From Hofstenia miamia (taxonomy: Eukaryota > Xenacoelomorpha > Acoela), in assembly GCA_004352715.1 (NCBI GenBank), contig SCFE01000022.1, forward strand, positions 2,505,196 through 2,569,195: a DNA stretch of 64,000 nt, written 5' to 3'. Positions 23,230-35,922 of the stretch are shown here, one piece after another (positions within the stretch are counted from its first letter, which is position 1; each line of letters starts with the position of its first letter). A program made the position numbers and the translations under genes. The notes beneath the pieces were generated by a model. The model did no database searches and was not told where the DNA came from. It saw nothing but the letters and a program-made list of their open reading frames with translations.

Positions 23230-25368
23230 ATATTAGCGCTCCGTGAGTAATCGAATTCGACTCGAGGTCCAAAAATACAACTCGAAATTTCGAGTACTCA
23301 AAACCAGCTTGAAATTAGCTTGATTGGTATCTATTTTTTTCAATTTTTCCTGTAATGTAGAAGAAGCAATCAGGCATAGCTTCTCCCGTGTAGTTTAACA
23401 TGTATTTCTGTTGCACATTTCCTTTTTTATAGGGTAGCACAGTTATATATAGCTTAACCTAACGAGAAAAAAAATTCCAACTCGAATCGAACCAAAAATA
23501 TAAACTCGCAGGGGCCTAGTTTTAAATATTTCCATTATAGCTGGTCATGATGCTGCTAATAGAAAATAATCTTTTATCCAAATAAGAAAACTAAGAAAAT
23601 TGGTCATACTTAACTCTTAGCAAATGTATTTTATATTTAAATAGAAATTGAATTTGGCTATCTAGGGGATAAAAAATCGAACTTAAAAAACAATGTCGAT
23701 TTGATTATTCCACTAGCATTGAAATAAAATATACATCCTTCGGATAACTCTACCAAACTCGAAACGGATAACTCTACCTGAAGGTATGTCATGGATCTCA
23801 GTTTTGGCGAAAATTAGAACAATTATGAAAATTTATTAAATGGGTGCTGTTTCTCTTAAGATTGAGAGGTTTGCTTTAGCGCAAGAAACTCTTGTGGCCA
23901 TAATCTCATATTCACCAATGCTACATTTTAAAGATATTTCTCTTAATTAAGGAGTTTGTCCGGATTTTTGTACAGCAGTGTTATACAGTACTTTGATAAA
24001 GGAGATGGACTAATCTTTAAGTTTTTATTCATAATTTAAGCAGCACATCAATTTGATACAATATATTCTTCTTTTCCCATATTCGTTTTTTAAAATGAAT
24101 TATTTCACTTATTCAAGCAATTTCACCACCTTTCACGCACTTGAAGGTATAACTTTTTTGAAATCGTATTTTTTAATTGTTGTTTACAAAAGATTTTATT
24201 AAAAAATTTATTGAAATGACCATTTATGTAGCACATAGCCCTTAAGCATACAATATAATTTTATGAATAAGATCAATAAAACACAAAAGTTGTTGATGGT
24301 TTTTCTATCATACCAAATTAAAAAAACAAGTTAGGTCATGTTTTATACATTCGATAATGACACATGATTTATGTGAATAGCATGCTTTGGATTAATTAAC
24401 AAGCCACAAATTATTTAGAAAATTTTCATTAAAGAGTGAAATTTAAATACAAACATACAGAAAACAGGTAGTAAAAACAACTAGTATATAGAAAAAAATT
24501 GGGTTGGTCCTGAAATGTTTAATTTTTTCATATAGGTGCTTTCTAGACAAAGGCTATAAAAATTTTTAGTATTCTCGAAACGGATTTTTATTTTTAGTTG
24601 GTAGTTGGGGTGTTGTTTTCTGAAATAATTGCACAATACATGAATTCATTCCTAAATCTATGTTCATTATTATTGAGTAGAAGTTCCCATTTTATCAGTA
24701 CATTAAGTAAGTTAAGTGCAATATGTTTTGAATCACTGTTTTTGGATGTATTATTAGTAAATCTTAGTTATGCATACATGCGGATTGCCGTGCATAGCGT
24801 ATATTATATCGAGTGCTTTCCATTGACTTATTCTTACACAACTTTTTAAAATTGCAGGTTTTGAGCGTCCACAATTTTCTTATTTTTCATGAACTTGGCT
24901 TATTAACGTAGTTTAACCATCTGAAAATTGTTGCTCGAACAATATTATTATTATTATCATGAACATTATTTATTTCTTCATTGATTGAATCACAGTAAGG
25001 CCCAGTTCGGAAAAATATACGCATAAAATGTGCATATAAAATGAAATAAATTAATAGTTTTCATTCATTTTAAAATAATACTCTACACACACATGCATCA
25101 AAAACAACTGTTTGAGTCATTTTTTATGTCTCATACTTTATGGTATGCACCAATATTTTGCGGAGATCAAATATTTTCAAATGTATATACAGTTTCGTAA
25201 GTTTAAATAGCTCAATATTTGTAAGACATTTTCAGATATTTCCTTACATACAGAAACCTGACTAGCTCTTCTGTAGTATGGATTTTTGGAAATTGAACCC
25301 TATATACACACTTTTTAAACAAATTGTTATGTATTTACTATTTATTTCTTACTCAATTGATATTGTAG
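23230..25368 (+). other. DPM1 copy A intron 1, 3' part
   Basis: No gene recognised. Ends with acceptor ...GATATTGTAG at 25359-25368. ~24127-24598 is absent from the inverted copy, so it is probably an insertion of unknown type. Confidence 0.5.
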
Positions 25369-25674
25369 GAAGCTGCTATTAAATTGGGTGAAATTTATGG
25401 ATCAGAGCATGTTGTGCTGCATACACGTCCGCGTAAATTAGGCTTAGGCACCGCCTACGTCTTTGGTCTTCAATTCACATCCGGTGATTTTGTTATTATA
25501 ATGGACGCCGACCTCTCTCACGATCCGAGATTTCTCGTGCAGTTCATCGAAGCACAGCGATCCAGCAACTGTGATATTGTTACTGGTAGTCGTTATTGTG
25601 GTCCCGGTGGTGGTGTGAGTGTTTGGAGGTTATTACGTAAAACCATTAGCATTGTTGCTAATTATGTCACTCAG
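25369..25674 (+). CDS. DPM1: DPM1 copy A, exon 2 (catalytic core)
   Basis: 102 codons, phase 0 at both ends, AG acceptor before and GT donor after. They carry the GT2 metal/nucleotide site in VIIMDADLSHDPR (DAD), the family block KLGLGTAYVFGL, and the acceptor-side SRYCGPGGGV. Compared with the inverted copy (58634-58939) there are three residue changes in the last 20 residues: V and R replace two glycines in the GVSGWGLLRK segment, and Y replaces F in ANF. The inverted copy agrees with the family pattern (GVxGWxLxRK..ANF), so this copy is the degenerating one. Splicing to exon 3 would meet a frameshift. Confidence 0.88.
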
Positions 25675-26513
25675 GTATTTTTCACAAATGTAGATTGTTG
25701 TTTCATATCGCATTGCTATGCACTTTTTTCACAGATGCATTCGCAATAGATATTGCTTTGCGATTATGTGTTTTAGATATAATCAATCAGGAATGTGTTT
25801 TATATCACCAATATTTCTTTCACAATGTCCAATTATCTCACTATCGCTCAAAAATATGAATTATTTTACTGACGTTACCGCGTAAAATGCGTCCAATGTA
25901 ACCCATTAAATTCCTTGAGAATTACATATCGGTTGGATCTATAATTCATTTAGTATCGTTCTAACATTGTCATTTGCAATATTTTTTATGAAATCAGTCT
26001 TTTCCTTTTATGGAATTCGGTCTATACATGTATATTGTACATGTAATAACAAATAAGAAGATTTCATCCGTATGTTTATTCATAAAGAATTAATGTTTAA
26101 TCTAATGAATTTACAATCAAGCGGTCTTTAAGAGCATCAAAATTACATCAAGTGGTAACAACTTTATAAATGGTACACAAGACACAGTGAGTTAAACATC
26201 TTTTCAATAATATATTCTACTTTGGTTTTTTTATAACAGAGTATTTCAAATTCCAGGAATAATTAAAATCTACGAAAATATGTTCCTTTTGTGTCAGTGG
26301 ATATCTGCTGTTCTTTATTATACATGATTCAATTCATTCGTCTGGATTTATGTACTGGCGTTGGACATGCACAAAATATGGTTTAGTGCGACAACAATTT
26401 ATTATGAATATCGTTATGTATATATTTAATAATGGCAAAGAAGTGAAATCTCTTTTTGCTACCAACAGTTTTTGTACTTCAGTGTGATGTTTTTTGTTAT
26501 TAATATATATATA

Positions 26514-26556
<43 letters not shown>

Positions 26557-27676
26557 CTACCGATTTGTACTCGGATTTTCATTCAGCCTGAACTAGGTTT
26601 TCCACTTAACTGCTTGAAATTTTGCATGGAGATAGAACTAATTTGTCCCTATCTCCCCATAGATAGGTTTTTTTAAACGAGGGGGGCTGACACCCATTCT
26701 TTACAGAAAAAAATTGTAGACTAAAAGTTTTTTGAACAAAAGTAAATTTTTACAAAATGCAATCGATTGATGACATCTTGAATTAAAGTGAACTATTTAC
26801 AATTTTGATGAAAAGAAAACATTTTAATTAAGTATTCGCAGCTTTGCTCCAAAGGGGGTCGTCCTCCTTGCCCTCTCCCTAGATTAATTTTTTTTCGTAA
26901 ATATGGGCAAATTTCCTGTTGGATGCATTTTTTCTAAGATATTTTCCTTTCGAAAAATTGTCAGTGGCTTTATTACAGGCAATTTCACCCTCTGGATTCA
27001 AAGATTCAAAATGAGCGAAATACTTATGTTTTATTCTTGTTTTTATGTACAACACATTATATTTTCATTAGTGTACTATTTTAATATATAATATAAATTT
27101 TTACTTTGCTATATAAATGTTATTAAAAATAATATTACTTATTATTCTTTGGCAAGAAGAGAATTTCATTTATTTCTTAAATATTGGTATTTAATATAAT
27201 ATATCTTACAGAACTCGTTTTTTGGAAATTAGATTTGGATAAAATATATAAAATGCTATATAGTTATATTATCGAATAAAAATTTAAAATTATCTATGGA
27301 TTTTTTTCAAGAATGCTTACCACAAATAAACAAGGGACTGCTCTCAACTTTTTTCTATTTTTATTTATTTTAAGGCCTGCTCTGTTTAAATGTAAGTTTT
27401 CAAAAATTATTTATGTTTCATATCCATTCTAAACGAAACCATTGCACTATTTTTATATATTTATGCAAAACATAATCCATAATTAACATGAAGTGCTCTA
27501 ACACAGCGGTTTGTGCATGAATGTAAATCGCACGTTGTATTACTAAATTATTTATTAAGCATTACGTCTACGTTGACGAATGGCTTTTTCCATTAAATTT
27601 CTTAGTGATATACATAAATTTGTGGCATTTATTTCTATTAGTTTTCAGATGAAATCGTTTCCATGGGATACTTTAG
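25675..27676 (+). other. DPM1 copy A intron 2
   Basis: No gene recognised. Contains a (TA)n run at 26504-26556 and a segment (~26050-26660) not shared with the inverted copy. Confidence 0.5.
26504..26556 (+). repeat. (TA)n microsatellite
   Basis: About 50 bases of TA repeats. Nearby opposite-strand frames rich in Ile/Tyr come from it. Confidence 0.95.
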
Positions 27677-27913
<237 letters not shown>

Positions 27914-27924
27914 TATTTTTATTC

Positions 27925-29853
27925 GAGTCTTTTATTTAACGCTAATTTTCAATGTTTTAATTTTATTTGACAGTCAAGAATGTATTTAAATAGAGTGATT
28001 TATTCTTCATTTTTAAGGAATTTTAACAATTTGATTAGAAACCGAATAACCAATATATTTCGCTAATTAGCATTGTCAGGAAATTTCTTGAACTTAAAAC
28101 TCAAGGGCTTAATTCTCTCTTGGAGAAGTTATGTTAACGTAAAAGATTTAAAAGAGGTTTTGATTTATGAAAGCGTCAAACCCTCACATGTTATTGAAAG
28201 CAAGATAACGTTTACTTTATAATGTAACAATGTAATGATTTACTCTTGTATGAACAAACCCGTTGCTTTAAGTTTAAGGCGAGGTTGTTAAAGATCACTT
28301 CAACAAAGATAAAAGAAAATCTTTGAAAAGTTTATCATAATAAAATAATATAATAAACTTGTGCTTCTCTTGTAGTAATGCTTTCACAACCAATTGATAG
28401 AATTGTTCTTGGGAGGAAATTCTTTGGGTAGATTGCAGTTGGGCAGGGTAAAATATAAGATTGTCGTTGGCTAACATTTAACCAGTCACCAGGGGCTTTC
28501 AGTAGCGTTCTCATGTCGATCAATGTTGAAGACTGCTTCTGATAAACCCTTTGCCCAAGATCATCCTTCCAATGCAATCGATCGTAGTCTGTCTTTTAAA
28601 GTAGAATGCATGTATTCTATCACACCATTGCCTTGAGGGGTATTGCTAACATAAATTTTGTGCGTTTTCAGCATTTGGCTAAAGAATGTTGAAACAAATT
28701 GTCAACCATTGGCAGAATACAAAACCCGTGTTGGTCCAAGCACAATAAGCCTGTAAAAGTTTGATGTAGATAGAGGAGCGGCTATGTCAACTGTGACAAA
28801 CTCACGGGGTAATTAACCAGTACAGGACTTAGTGGCTGTTATACTTTTTGCTCGAGTACATACCACATTTCACTGTAATAGGTTCAAATCGTAATCGCAT
28901 TTTTTTGCTCCAATAACCAGCATCCAGCAAATCATTTTGTACCTTGTTTGCGCTAAAATGGCTTGAATTATGATTCTCTTCAATAGTCTTATTATCAAAT
29001 TATTAGTTGACAGGACGTAAAGCCAAGGCACAAAATTCTTGATCTTTTTGCCGAATTGCTTTTACTAGTGTTAAAAGTGCGGATGGAGCATACTAATGAG
29101 CCCACTCATCGATGTAAATGACCCCCCCCCCATTGCAACATTGCTTGCGTCAACGTGCAAATAGAAACTTTTCGAAAAAGGGAATTTTAAGTTGAGATCA
29201 GTACTCAACATTTCAGTCCATGCAAACTTTCCTTTTGCACTCTTGGCAGCAAAGATGGGTTTCAATTGGTCTAGTACATTGACAGATATCGGGAGAGGTA
29301 ATTTACACATCTACAATATCGATCAGCTTTTTTTACTTTGGTGTTTCCATTGACTTTGTTGGATATTTTTTCTGCACTTGGATACAATCCTTGTTTCGAG
29401 ATCGTATGCCCTAGATATTCCACAGTATCTGCTTTGAAAACACACTTAGATGGTTGAAGGTGCAACCCATGTTCTTTCAATCGTTGTGAGACCAGTTTTA
29501 AATCTCGCAGGTGGTCTTTGAATTAAGTTGATGCAGTAACAATGTCGTCTATATAGGGAACAATGTTCATCGTCCTCTGGAAGGAGAAAGGTGCGTTGCA
29601 CAGTCCGAAGGCCTTCACATTTAATTCATATATTTCGCCTGATATTTCAAAAGCAGTGAGATGTTTGCATCTTTTTCAAGAGCCAATTGCCATTAGCACA
29701 ATCCAATGTGGTGAAATATCCGCAAATTGAGAAGTCTAATAATATACACTCGATATTTGGTATTACTGCATTAAGCCAACTAAAGTTCACCACAAAACGT
29801 AATTTTCCAATTTTGAAAACATGAAAGCTAAAATATCCAAGAAGTTACAGTCT
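27925..29853 (-). mobile_element. Gypsy-like retrotransposon fragment, unit A1
   Basis: Minus-strand order is RT, RNase H, integrase, as in Ty3/gypsy pol. RT blocks: RFVVNFSWLNA, YFTTLDCANG, the catalytic YIDDI near 29550, and EYLGHTISKQGL. The RNase H start FYLHVDASNVAMGGG lies at ~29170-29120, running into a C9 homopolymer. Integrase blocks: FVTVDIAAPL (first D), SANG in place of the usual DNG/DSG, and TPQGNGVIEYMHSTLK (catalytic E) near 28650. Stops and frameshifts are scattered. No LTRs, PBS or gag were recognised. The unit directly abuts the 3' flank of DPM1 copy A. Confidence 0.8.
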
Positions 29854-30384
29854 TCAATTATGTAGTGTTGAGTCTATGCATAATTTCTATTCAAATTTAC
29901 AAGACAATTACCAAAAGAATATTCAATTATTTGAAAGAACTGAAGGTGGAAAAACATTTGCTAAAAATTGTGAACGTTGTTTTACAAAAGCTTATGCAAT
30001 ATCGCAATTCTCTGAAAAAATATGGTTATTTGGTTTGATAGAAACTTTGGAAACTACTGGAGCTGCTTATAAAAATCAATTTTTTAAAACTGAAAGCCAT
30101 GAGCAAGCTTTAGATTTTCCTACCTATGGTGATAAAGGTTTTGACAAAATTTCAATAGAAAATGGTTATATTTATGTTAGAGATGCTCATAGTTGGATTT
30201 CACTTTCAGGAATTTGCATCTTATCAAAAAATCATTATAATATGTTACATTTAAAAAATGATGTATACTATACAATAATTAATACCTTTGTACATCTTAG
30301 AGGTAAGTATGTTTTTAGAACTGCTGAAATTTTGTCTAGCAACATTACTTTATTTACTTTACCAAAAGAAGCGTGGCCTCCAAA
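29854..30384 (+). pseudogene. Fragment of the Polinton putative fibre gene
   Basis: This 531-bp piece is ~98% identical to the plus-strand reverse of 44126-44656, i.e. residues ~27-201 of the 378-residue Polinton protein encoded at 43597-44733. It starts at the shared word TTCAA in the gypsy sequence (microhomology) and ends at CTCCAAA, where the next gypsy unit starts. It lacks both gene ends and the upstream promoter motif, so it is not a gene. It is either filler DNA captured at a recombination junction or a chimeric assembly join. Confidence 0.85.
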
Positions 30385-32508
30385 GGAGTCTTTTATTTAT
30401 TTAACGCTAATTTTCAATGTTTTAATTTTATTTACAGTCAAGAATGTATTTAAATAGAGTAATTTATTCTTCATTTTTAAGGAATTTTAACAATTTGAAT
30501 AGAAACGGAATCACCAATATATTTCGCTAAGTAGCATTGTCAGGAAATTTCTTGAACTTACAACTCAAGGGCTTAATTCTCTCTTGGAGAAGTTGTGTTA
30601 ACGTAAAAGATTTAAAAGAGGTTTTGATTTATGAAAGCCTCAAACCTTCACTGTTAATGAAAGCAAGATAACGTTTACTTAATAATGTAACAATGTAATG
30701 ATTTACTCTTGTAAGAACGAACCTGCGCTTTAAGTTTAAGGCGAGGTTGTTAAAGATCACTTCAACAAAGATGAAAGAAAAGCTTTGAAAAGTTGATCAT
30801 AATAAAATAATATTCATCACAAATTGCATTCGCACTAAATATGTAAGTTTTAAAATAAAAACTAATAAACTTGTGCTTCTCTTGTAGTAATAGAATTGTT
30901 CTTGGGAGGAAATTCTTTGGGCAGGGTAGAATATAAGATTGTCGTTGGCTAACATTTAACCAGTCACCAGGGGCTTTCAGTAGCGTTCTCATGTCGATCA
31001 ATGTTGAAGACTGCTTCTGATAAACCCTTTGCCCAAGATCATCCTTCCAATGCAATCGATCGTAGTCTGTCTTTTAAAGTAGAATGCATGTATTCTATCC
31101 CACCATTGCCTTGGGGGGTATTGCTAACATAAATTTTGTGCGTTTTCAGCATTTGGCTAAACAATGTTGAAACAAATTGTCAACCATTGGCAGAATACAA
31201 AACCCGTGTTGGTCCAAGCACAATAAGCCTGTAAAAGTTTGATGTAGATAGAGGAGCGGCTATGTCAACTGTGACAAACTCACGGGGTAATTAACCAGTA
31301 CAGGACTTAGTGGCTGTTATACTTTTTGCTCGAGTACATACCACATTTCACTGTAATAGGTTCAAATCGTAATCGCATTTTTTTGCTCCAATAACCAGCA
31401 TCCAGCAAATCATTTTGTACCTTGTTTGCGCTAAAATGGCTTGAATTATGATTCTCTTCAATAGTCTTATTATCAAATTATTAGTTGACAGGACGTAAAG
31501 CCAAGGCACAAAATTCTTGATCTTTTTGCCGAATTGCTTTTACTAGTGTTAAAAGTGCGGATGGAGCATACTAATGAGCCCACTCATCGATGTAAATGAC
31601 CCCCCCCCCATTGCAACATTGCTTGCGTCAACGTGCAAATAGAAACTTTTCGAAAAAGGGAATTTTAAGTTGAGATCAGTACTCAACATTTCGGTCCATG
31701 CAAACTTTCCTTTTGCACTCTTGGCAGCAAAGATGGGTTTCAATTTGTCTAGTAACATCGACAGATATCGGGAGAGGTAATTTACACATCTACAATATCA
31801 ATCAGCTTTTCTTACTTTGGTGTTTCCATTGACTTTATGTTGGCTATTTTTTCTGCACTTAGATACAATCCTTGTTTCGAGATCGTATGCCCCAGATATT
31901 CCACAGTCTCTGCTTTGAAAACACACTTAGATGGTTGAAGGTGCAACGCGTGTTCTTTCAATCGTTGTAAGACCAGTTTTAAATCTCGCAGGTGGTCTCT
32001 GAATTAAGTTGATGCAATAACAATGTCGTCTATATAGGGAACAATGTTCATCGTCCTCTGGAAGGAGAAAGGTGCGTTGGACAGTCCGAAGGCCTTCACA
32101 TTTAATTCATATATTTCGCCTGATATTTCAAAAGCAGTGAGATGTTTGTCATCTTTTTCAAGAGCCAATTGCCATTAGCACAATCCAATGTGGTGAAATA
32201 TCCGCAAATTGAGAAGTCTACTAATATACACTCGCTATTTGGTATTAGAAACCCTCCTTGGTGGTTACTGCAACTAAATTCCATCACAAAACGTCATTTT
32301 CCATTTTTGAAAAAATGAAAGCTAAAATATCCAAGAAGTTAGTCTTCAAAAGACAGAAATTTCTTTACATCCTCAGGGATATGTGATGTAGTAAAATTAC
32401 AAAAGTAATGGAGCATTACAGAAGACTACTGCCTGTGAGTCATAGTGAAAGAAAATTTTTAATTGGATGAATTGGACTGTCACAATATACATTTAAGTAA
32501 TTATTTCA
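30385..32508 (-). mobile_element. Gypsy-like retrotransposon fragment, unit A2
   Basis: Tandem direct copy of unit A1 with the same RT-RNase H-integrase order. It includes the 5'-most ~50 bases that adjoin DPM1 in unit A1. It differs by indels: a 30-bp segment near 30815-30845 (also in the inverted copy B), loss of ~35 bp in the integrase 3' part, and a changed RT N-terminal block (~32240-32290). Not functional. Confidence 0.8.
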
Positions 32509-32510
32509 GT

Positions 32511-33321
32511 GGGTCCATGCAAACTTTCCTTTTGCACTCTTGGCAGCAAAGATGGGTTTCAATTTGTCTAGTAACATCGACAGATATCGGGAGAGGTAAT
32601 TTACACATCTACAATATCAATCAGCTTTTCTTACTTTGGTGTTTCCATTGACTTTATGTTGGCTATTTTTTCTGCACTTAGATACAATCCTTGTTTCGAG
32701 ATCGTATGCCCCAGATATTCCACAGTCTCTGCTTTGAAAACACACTTAGATGGTTGAAGGTGCAACGCGTGTTCTTTCAATCGTTGTAAGACCAGTTTTA
32801 AATCTCGCAGGTGGTCTCTGAATTAAGTTGATGCAATAACAATGTCGTCTATATAGGGAACAATGTTCATCGTCCTCTGGAAGGAGAAAGGTGCGTTGCA
32901 CAGTCCGAAGGCCTTCACATTTAATTCATATATTTCGCCTGATATTTCAAAAGCAGTGAGATGTTTGTCATCTTTTTCAAGAGCCAATTGCCATTAGCAC
33001 AATCCAATGTGGTGAAATATCCGCAAATTGAGAAGTCTACTAATATACACTCGCTATTTGGTATTACTGCATTAAGCCAACTAAAGTTCACCACAAAACG
33101 TAATTTTCCAATTTTGAAAACATGAAAGCTAAAATATCCAAGAAGTTACAGTCTTCAAAAGACAGAAATTTTTTTACATCCTCAGGGATATGTGATGTAG
33201 TAAAATTACAAAAGTAATGGAGCATTACAGAAGGCTTTACTGCCTGTGAGTCATAGGGAAAGAAAATTTTTAATTGGATGAATTGGACTGTCACAATATA
33301 CATTTAAGTAATTATTTCAGT
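32511..33321 (-). mobile_element. Gypsy-like retrotransposon fragment, unit A3 (RT only)
   Basis: Duplicates ~31692-32508 of unit A2 (RNase H junction through RT), joined abruptly at ...TTATTTCAGTG|GGTCCATGC. It carries the RT blocks RFVVNFSWLNA and YIDDI. This is a tandem duplication of ~815 bp inside a dead element. Confidence 0.8.
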
Positions 33322-33594
33322 ACAAACATAAATTTCAATAGTTTTTATTTCCTTAATAAATTGGTGTGAAGAAAAAATATTAACATTGAAGCCGATGTAA
33401 ATTGATAATTTGATTTCTACAGATTCTTAGTTTTCGAATGGTATATGCAAGGCTACCTTTTCGTTTGAGGTAGCATTGGTATAGGACAAATAGTATTTTG
33501 TATTAATTGGTATTTTCATCCCAATGACTATATTTTCAAGCTCAACTACATGTGTTGCTTTTTCATGGTTTGATGTTAGATATATGTGTTCATA

Positions 33595-34147
33595 AGCCTA
33601 ATCACCTAGTTTAGCTTCATCAGGTTTAGTGAGCATAAATAGAGCACAACGTCGCTCAGGATCATATCTGTTTGCCAGACCAAGTGCTTCAGCTGTTGTT
33701 GGATCAGATACTCAAAGACTAAAGATTAAAGTAGATTCAGTGGATGAATCGCCTAATCATTCTTCTGATAGAATTTGCCCTTTCGTGGCTGAATATTGGA
33801 TACCTGGACGGTCAACAAGATCTAAATTGCTGAGATCAGGTCCTTGTATATCAACTGTGGTTGTGATATCTTTTACTTTGTTTGAGGCAATAGAATCATC
33901 TTCAATAACCAAGTTTTGCTCATTTTCAAGTACGTTTGTTAAATTTTCTTGTGTCACGCATTTGCAATTGAATTTAATTATGACTACAGCACTACGTCTA
34001 GTTTTAAGGAAAATGGGACATTTAATACCAATCCGATTTTCCCTTGGTAATCTTACTCCAGTCAACATCTCAATGAGGATAGACTCACCCACTGCTTAAT
34101 CACCAATTACAGCAATGTGTGGGATTTCGATCCTTATTGGAAGACTT
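33595..34147 (-). pseudogene. Dynamin/Mx-like GTPase domain pseudogene, copy 2
   Basis: The minus strand shows nearly the whole G domain order. IPHIAVIGD is followed by a stop and AVGES, where the P-loop lysine is replaced by Glu. Then come LPRENRIGIKCP, VTQENL, NLDLVDRPGIQ (G3, normally DLPGI), and after a frame change DPTTAEALGLA...DPERRCALFMLTKPDEA (G4 TKPD). Related to 4680-5060. Stops and P-loop loss make it non-functional. The plus-strand 156-codon frame here is antisense. Confidence 0.78.
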
Positions 34148-34149
34148 GC

Positions 34150-35920
34150 CTGCAACTTTTCATTAGAAACTCTTCAAAATATTAGATGTTTATCGATATT
34201 TTGGAAAAAAATCGAACATTTCTAATAATGTAAATCAAAGAACAATTATATTTGGTAAAACTAAGTATAATAGAAAAGTAATGAAGAACGGATTCCTAAA
34301 ATATTCAATATCGCTATGGAACAAATTCAATTGTAACACAAGAAGTGAAAAAAATTATACAATATTTAAGAAGATAAAAAACGTGATTATAAGTAAAAAT
34401 ATCAATTATCTGGCTAATTATTGAATAAGATGTGCAACTCAAGAACAAGAAGTAAAAAATATTTATTAATTAATATGTAGTTTATGAATTTAACCAAGAA
34501 ACAAACATTTACTGTGATAACTAAGCTCATTTGAAGAAAGTTGCATTATTTATATTCTTAATAAGTTTGTAAACTTAATACAAGTTTTTGTACATGAGAA
34601 TTTAAATATGTGCTGTTGTTGTTTTCTATGACATCAGAGTAGTCTTTTAACTTACATACTTCGAACTCATTTCATCCCATGGAAGTGAATGCAACTAAAA
34701 CTTTAATTTTCATATGTTTTCTTGTCTACACTTGTTTACACTTTGAAGTACTTGAAACAAGGATTTTGTTCAAAGTAAATTGTCTTGAAAAAAATCAGAT
34801 CCCTACAACAGCAATTCACTTTAAAGTTATGAGGAAATCTTTGAGTGCTTTTTTGTTGCACTTTAAAGAAAATCTGTAAATTACTGGAATTATATGATAC
34901 AGGATGTCCATTAAATACTTGCCAAAATTAAAAGCTAATAATTCCTAGGAAAATGGTTTTATGAGTATGGTAACGTCCTTATCTTGCTTATTATGTGTGG
35001 GGATTTGGATTTTTGCTTATATTACATGCTTCATTTTTAGTTTGATTTACGGAGAAAACTTGTGAAATGGACATCAAATTTACCCTAATTTCAATTTCTA
35101 TCTGATTTTGTTTATTCACTATTCAATCAAATATGCATCCAATTGGTTATCCAATTATTCAATCAAGCGTAATTACATCCATTGAATAATGGACTTGTCT
35201 ACACTTGTTTACACCTTGAAGTACTTGAAACAAGGATTTTCTTCAAAGTAGCAGAAATTGTCTTGAAAAAAACCAGATCCCTACAACAGCAATTCACTTT
35301 AAAGTTATGAGGAAATCTTTGGGTGCTTTTGTTGCAATTTAAAGAAAATCTATAAATTACTGGAATTATATGATAATTTAATTATTGATTTTTAACTATT
35401 TTTTAAATTATTGATTTACTGTCAAAACAAATTTTTTACTTACAAAATATTGATTTATTGACCAAACCAAAAAAAACAATCCAACAAACATTTACACATG
35501 CTTGAGTTGCGCTATATTTATGCAACATGTTCTCAAACATTTTAAAACAATATTCAATTATAATTTTTACAAGACCAATTCATAACCAATTTTTAACAGT
35601 ACCTTTATAAACAATACATAATTTAGTTGAAAATTTTTTTTGCAAAGTAAATATAAAATTTTATTGCTTTTTTAATAGTTTTAAATGGATATTAATCACC
35701 TGAATCTTGCCATAGTAAATTTTTATTTTTTTATAAAGGGTACTCTCTTCTTTATTATTTTTTAAATTGATAAAATGTCCCATTTGTACTGTAAATATCA
35801 GGGTGGTCGTGGGATGTGCCATGCGACGTGGATGAGATGAGACAAGGAATGCTGTCGCACTCGTCCCATGGAACCAGTCGTAGGACAACATTTTGCCTAA
35901 AATATAATGAAATATCCAAA
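34150..35920. other. Non-coding stretch with a ~180-bp direct repeat
   Basis: No gene recognised. About 34720-34896 and 35190-35374 are direct repeats (shared CTACACTTGTTTACA... and ATCCCTACAACAGCAATTCA...), ~470 bp apart and ~93% alike. Confidence 0.6.
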
Positions 35921-35922
35921 AA

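Noticed and set aside
21930-26676. Ile/Tyr-rich frames at 21930-22247, 26334-26582 and 26494-26676
   Set aside because: Translations of (AT)n microsatellites.
33629-34099. 156-codon plus-strand frame (and 4686-4976 plus)
   Set aside because: Shadows of the dynamin-like GTPase sequence on the minus strand.
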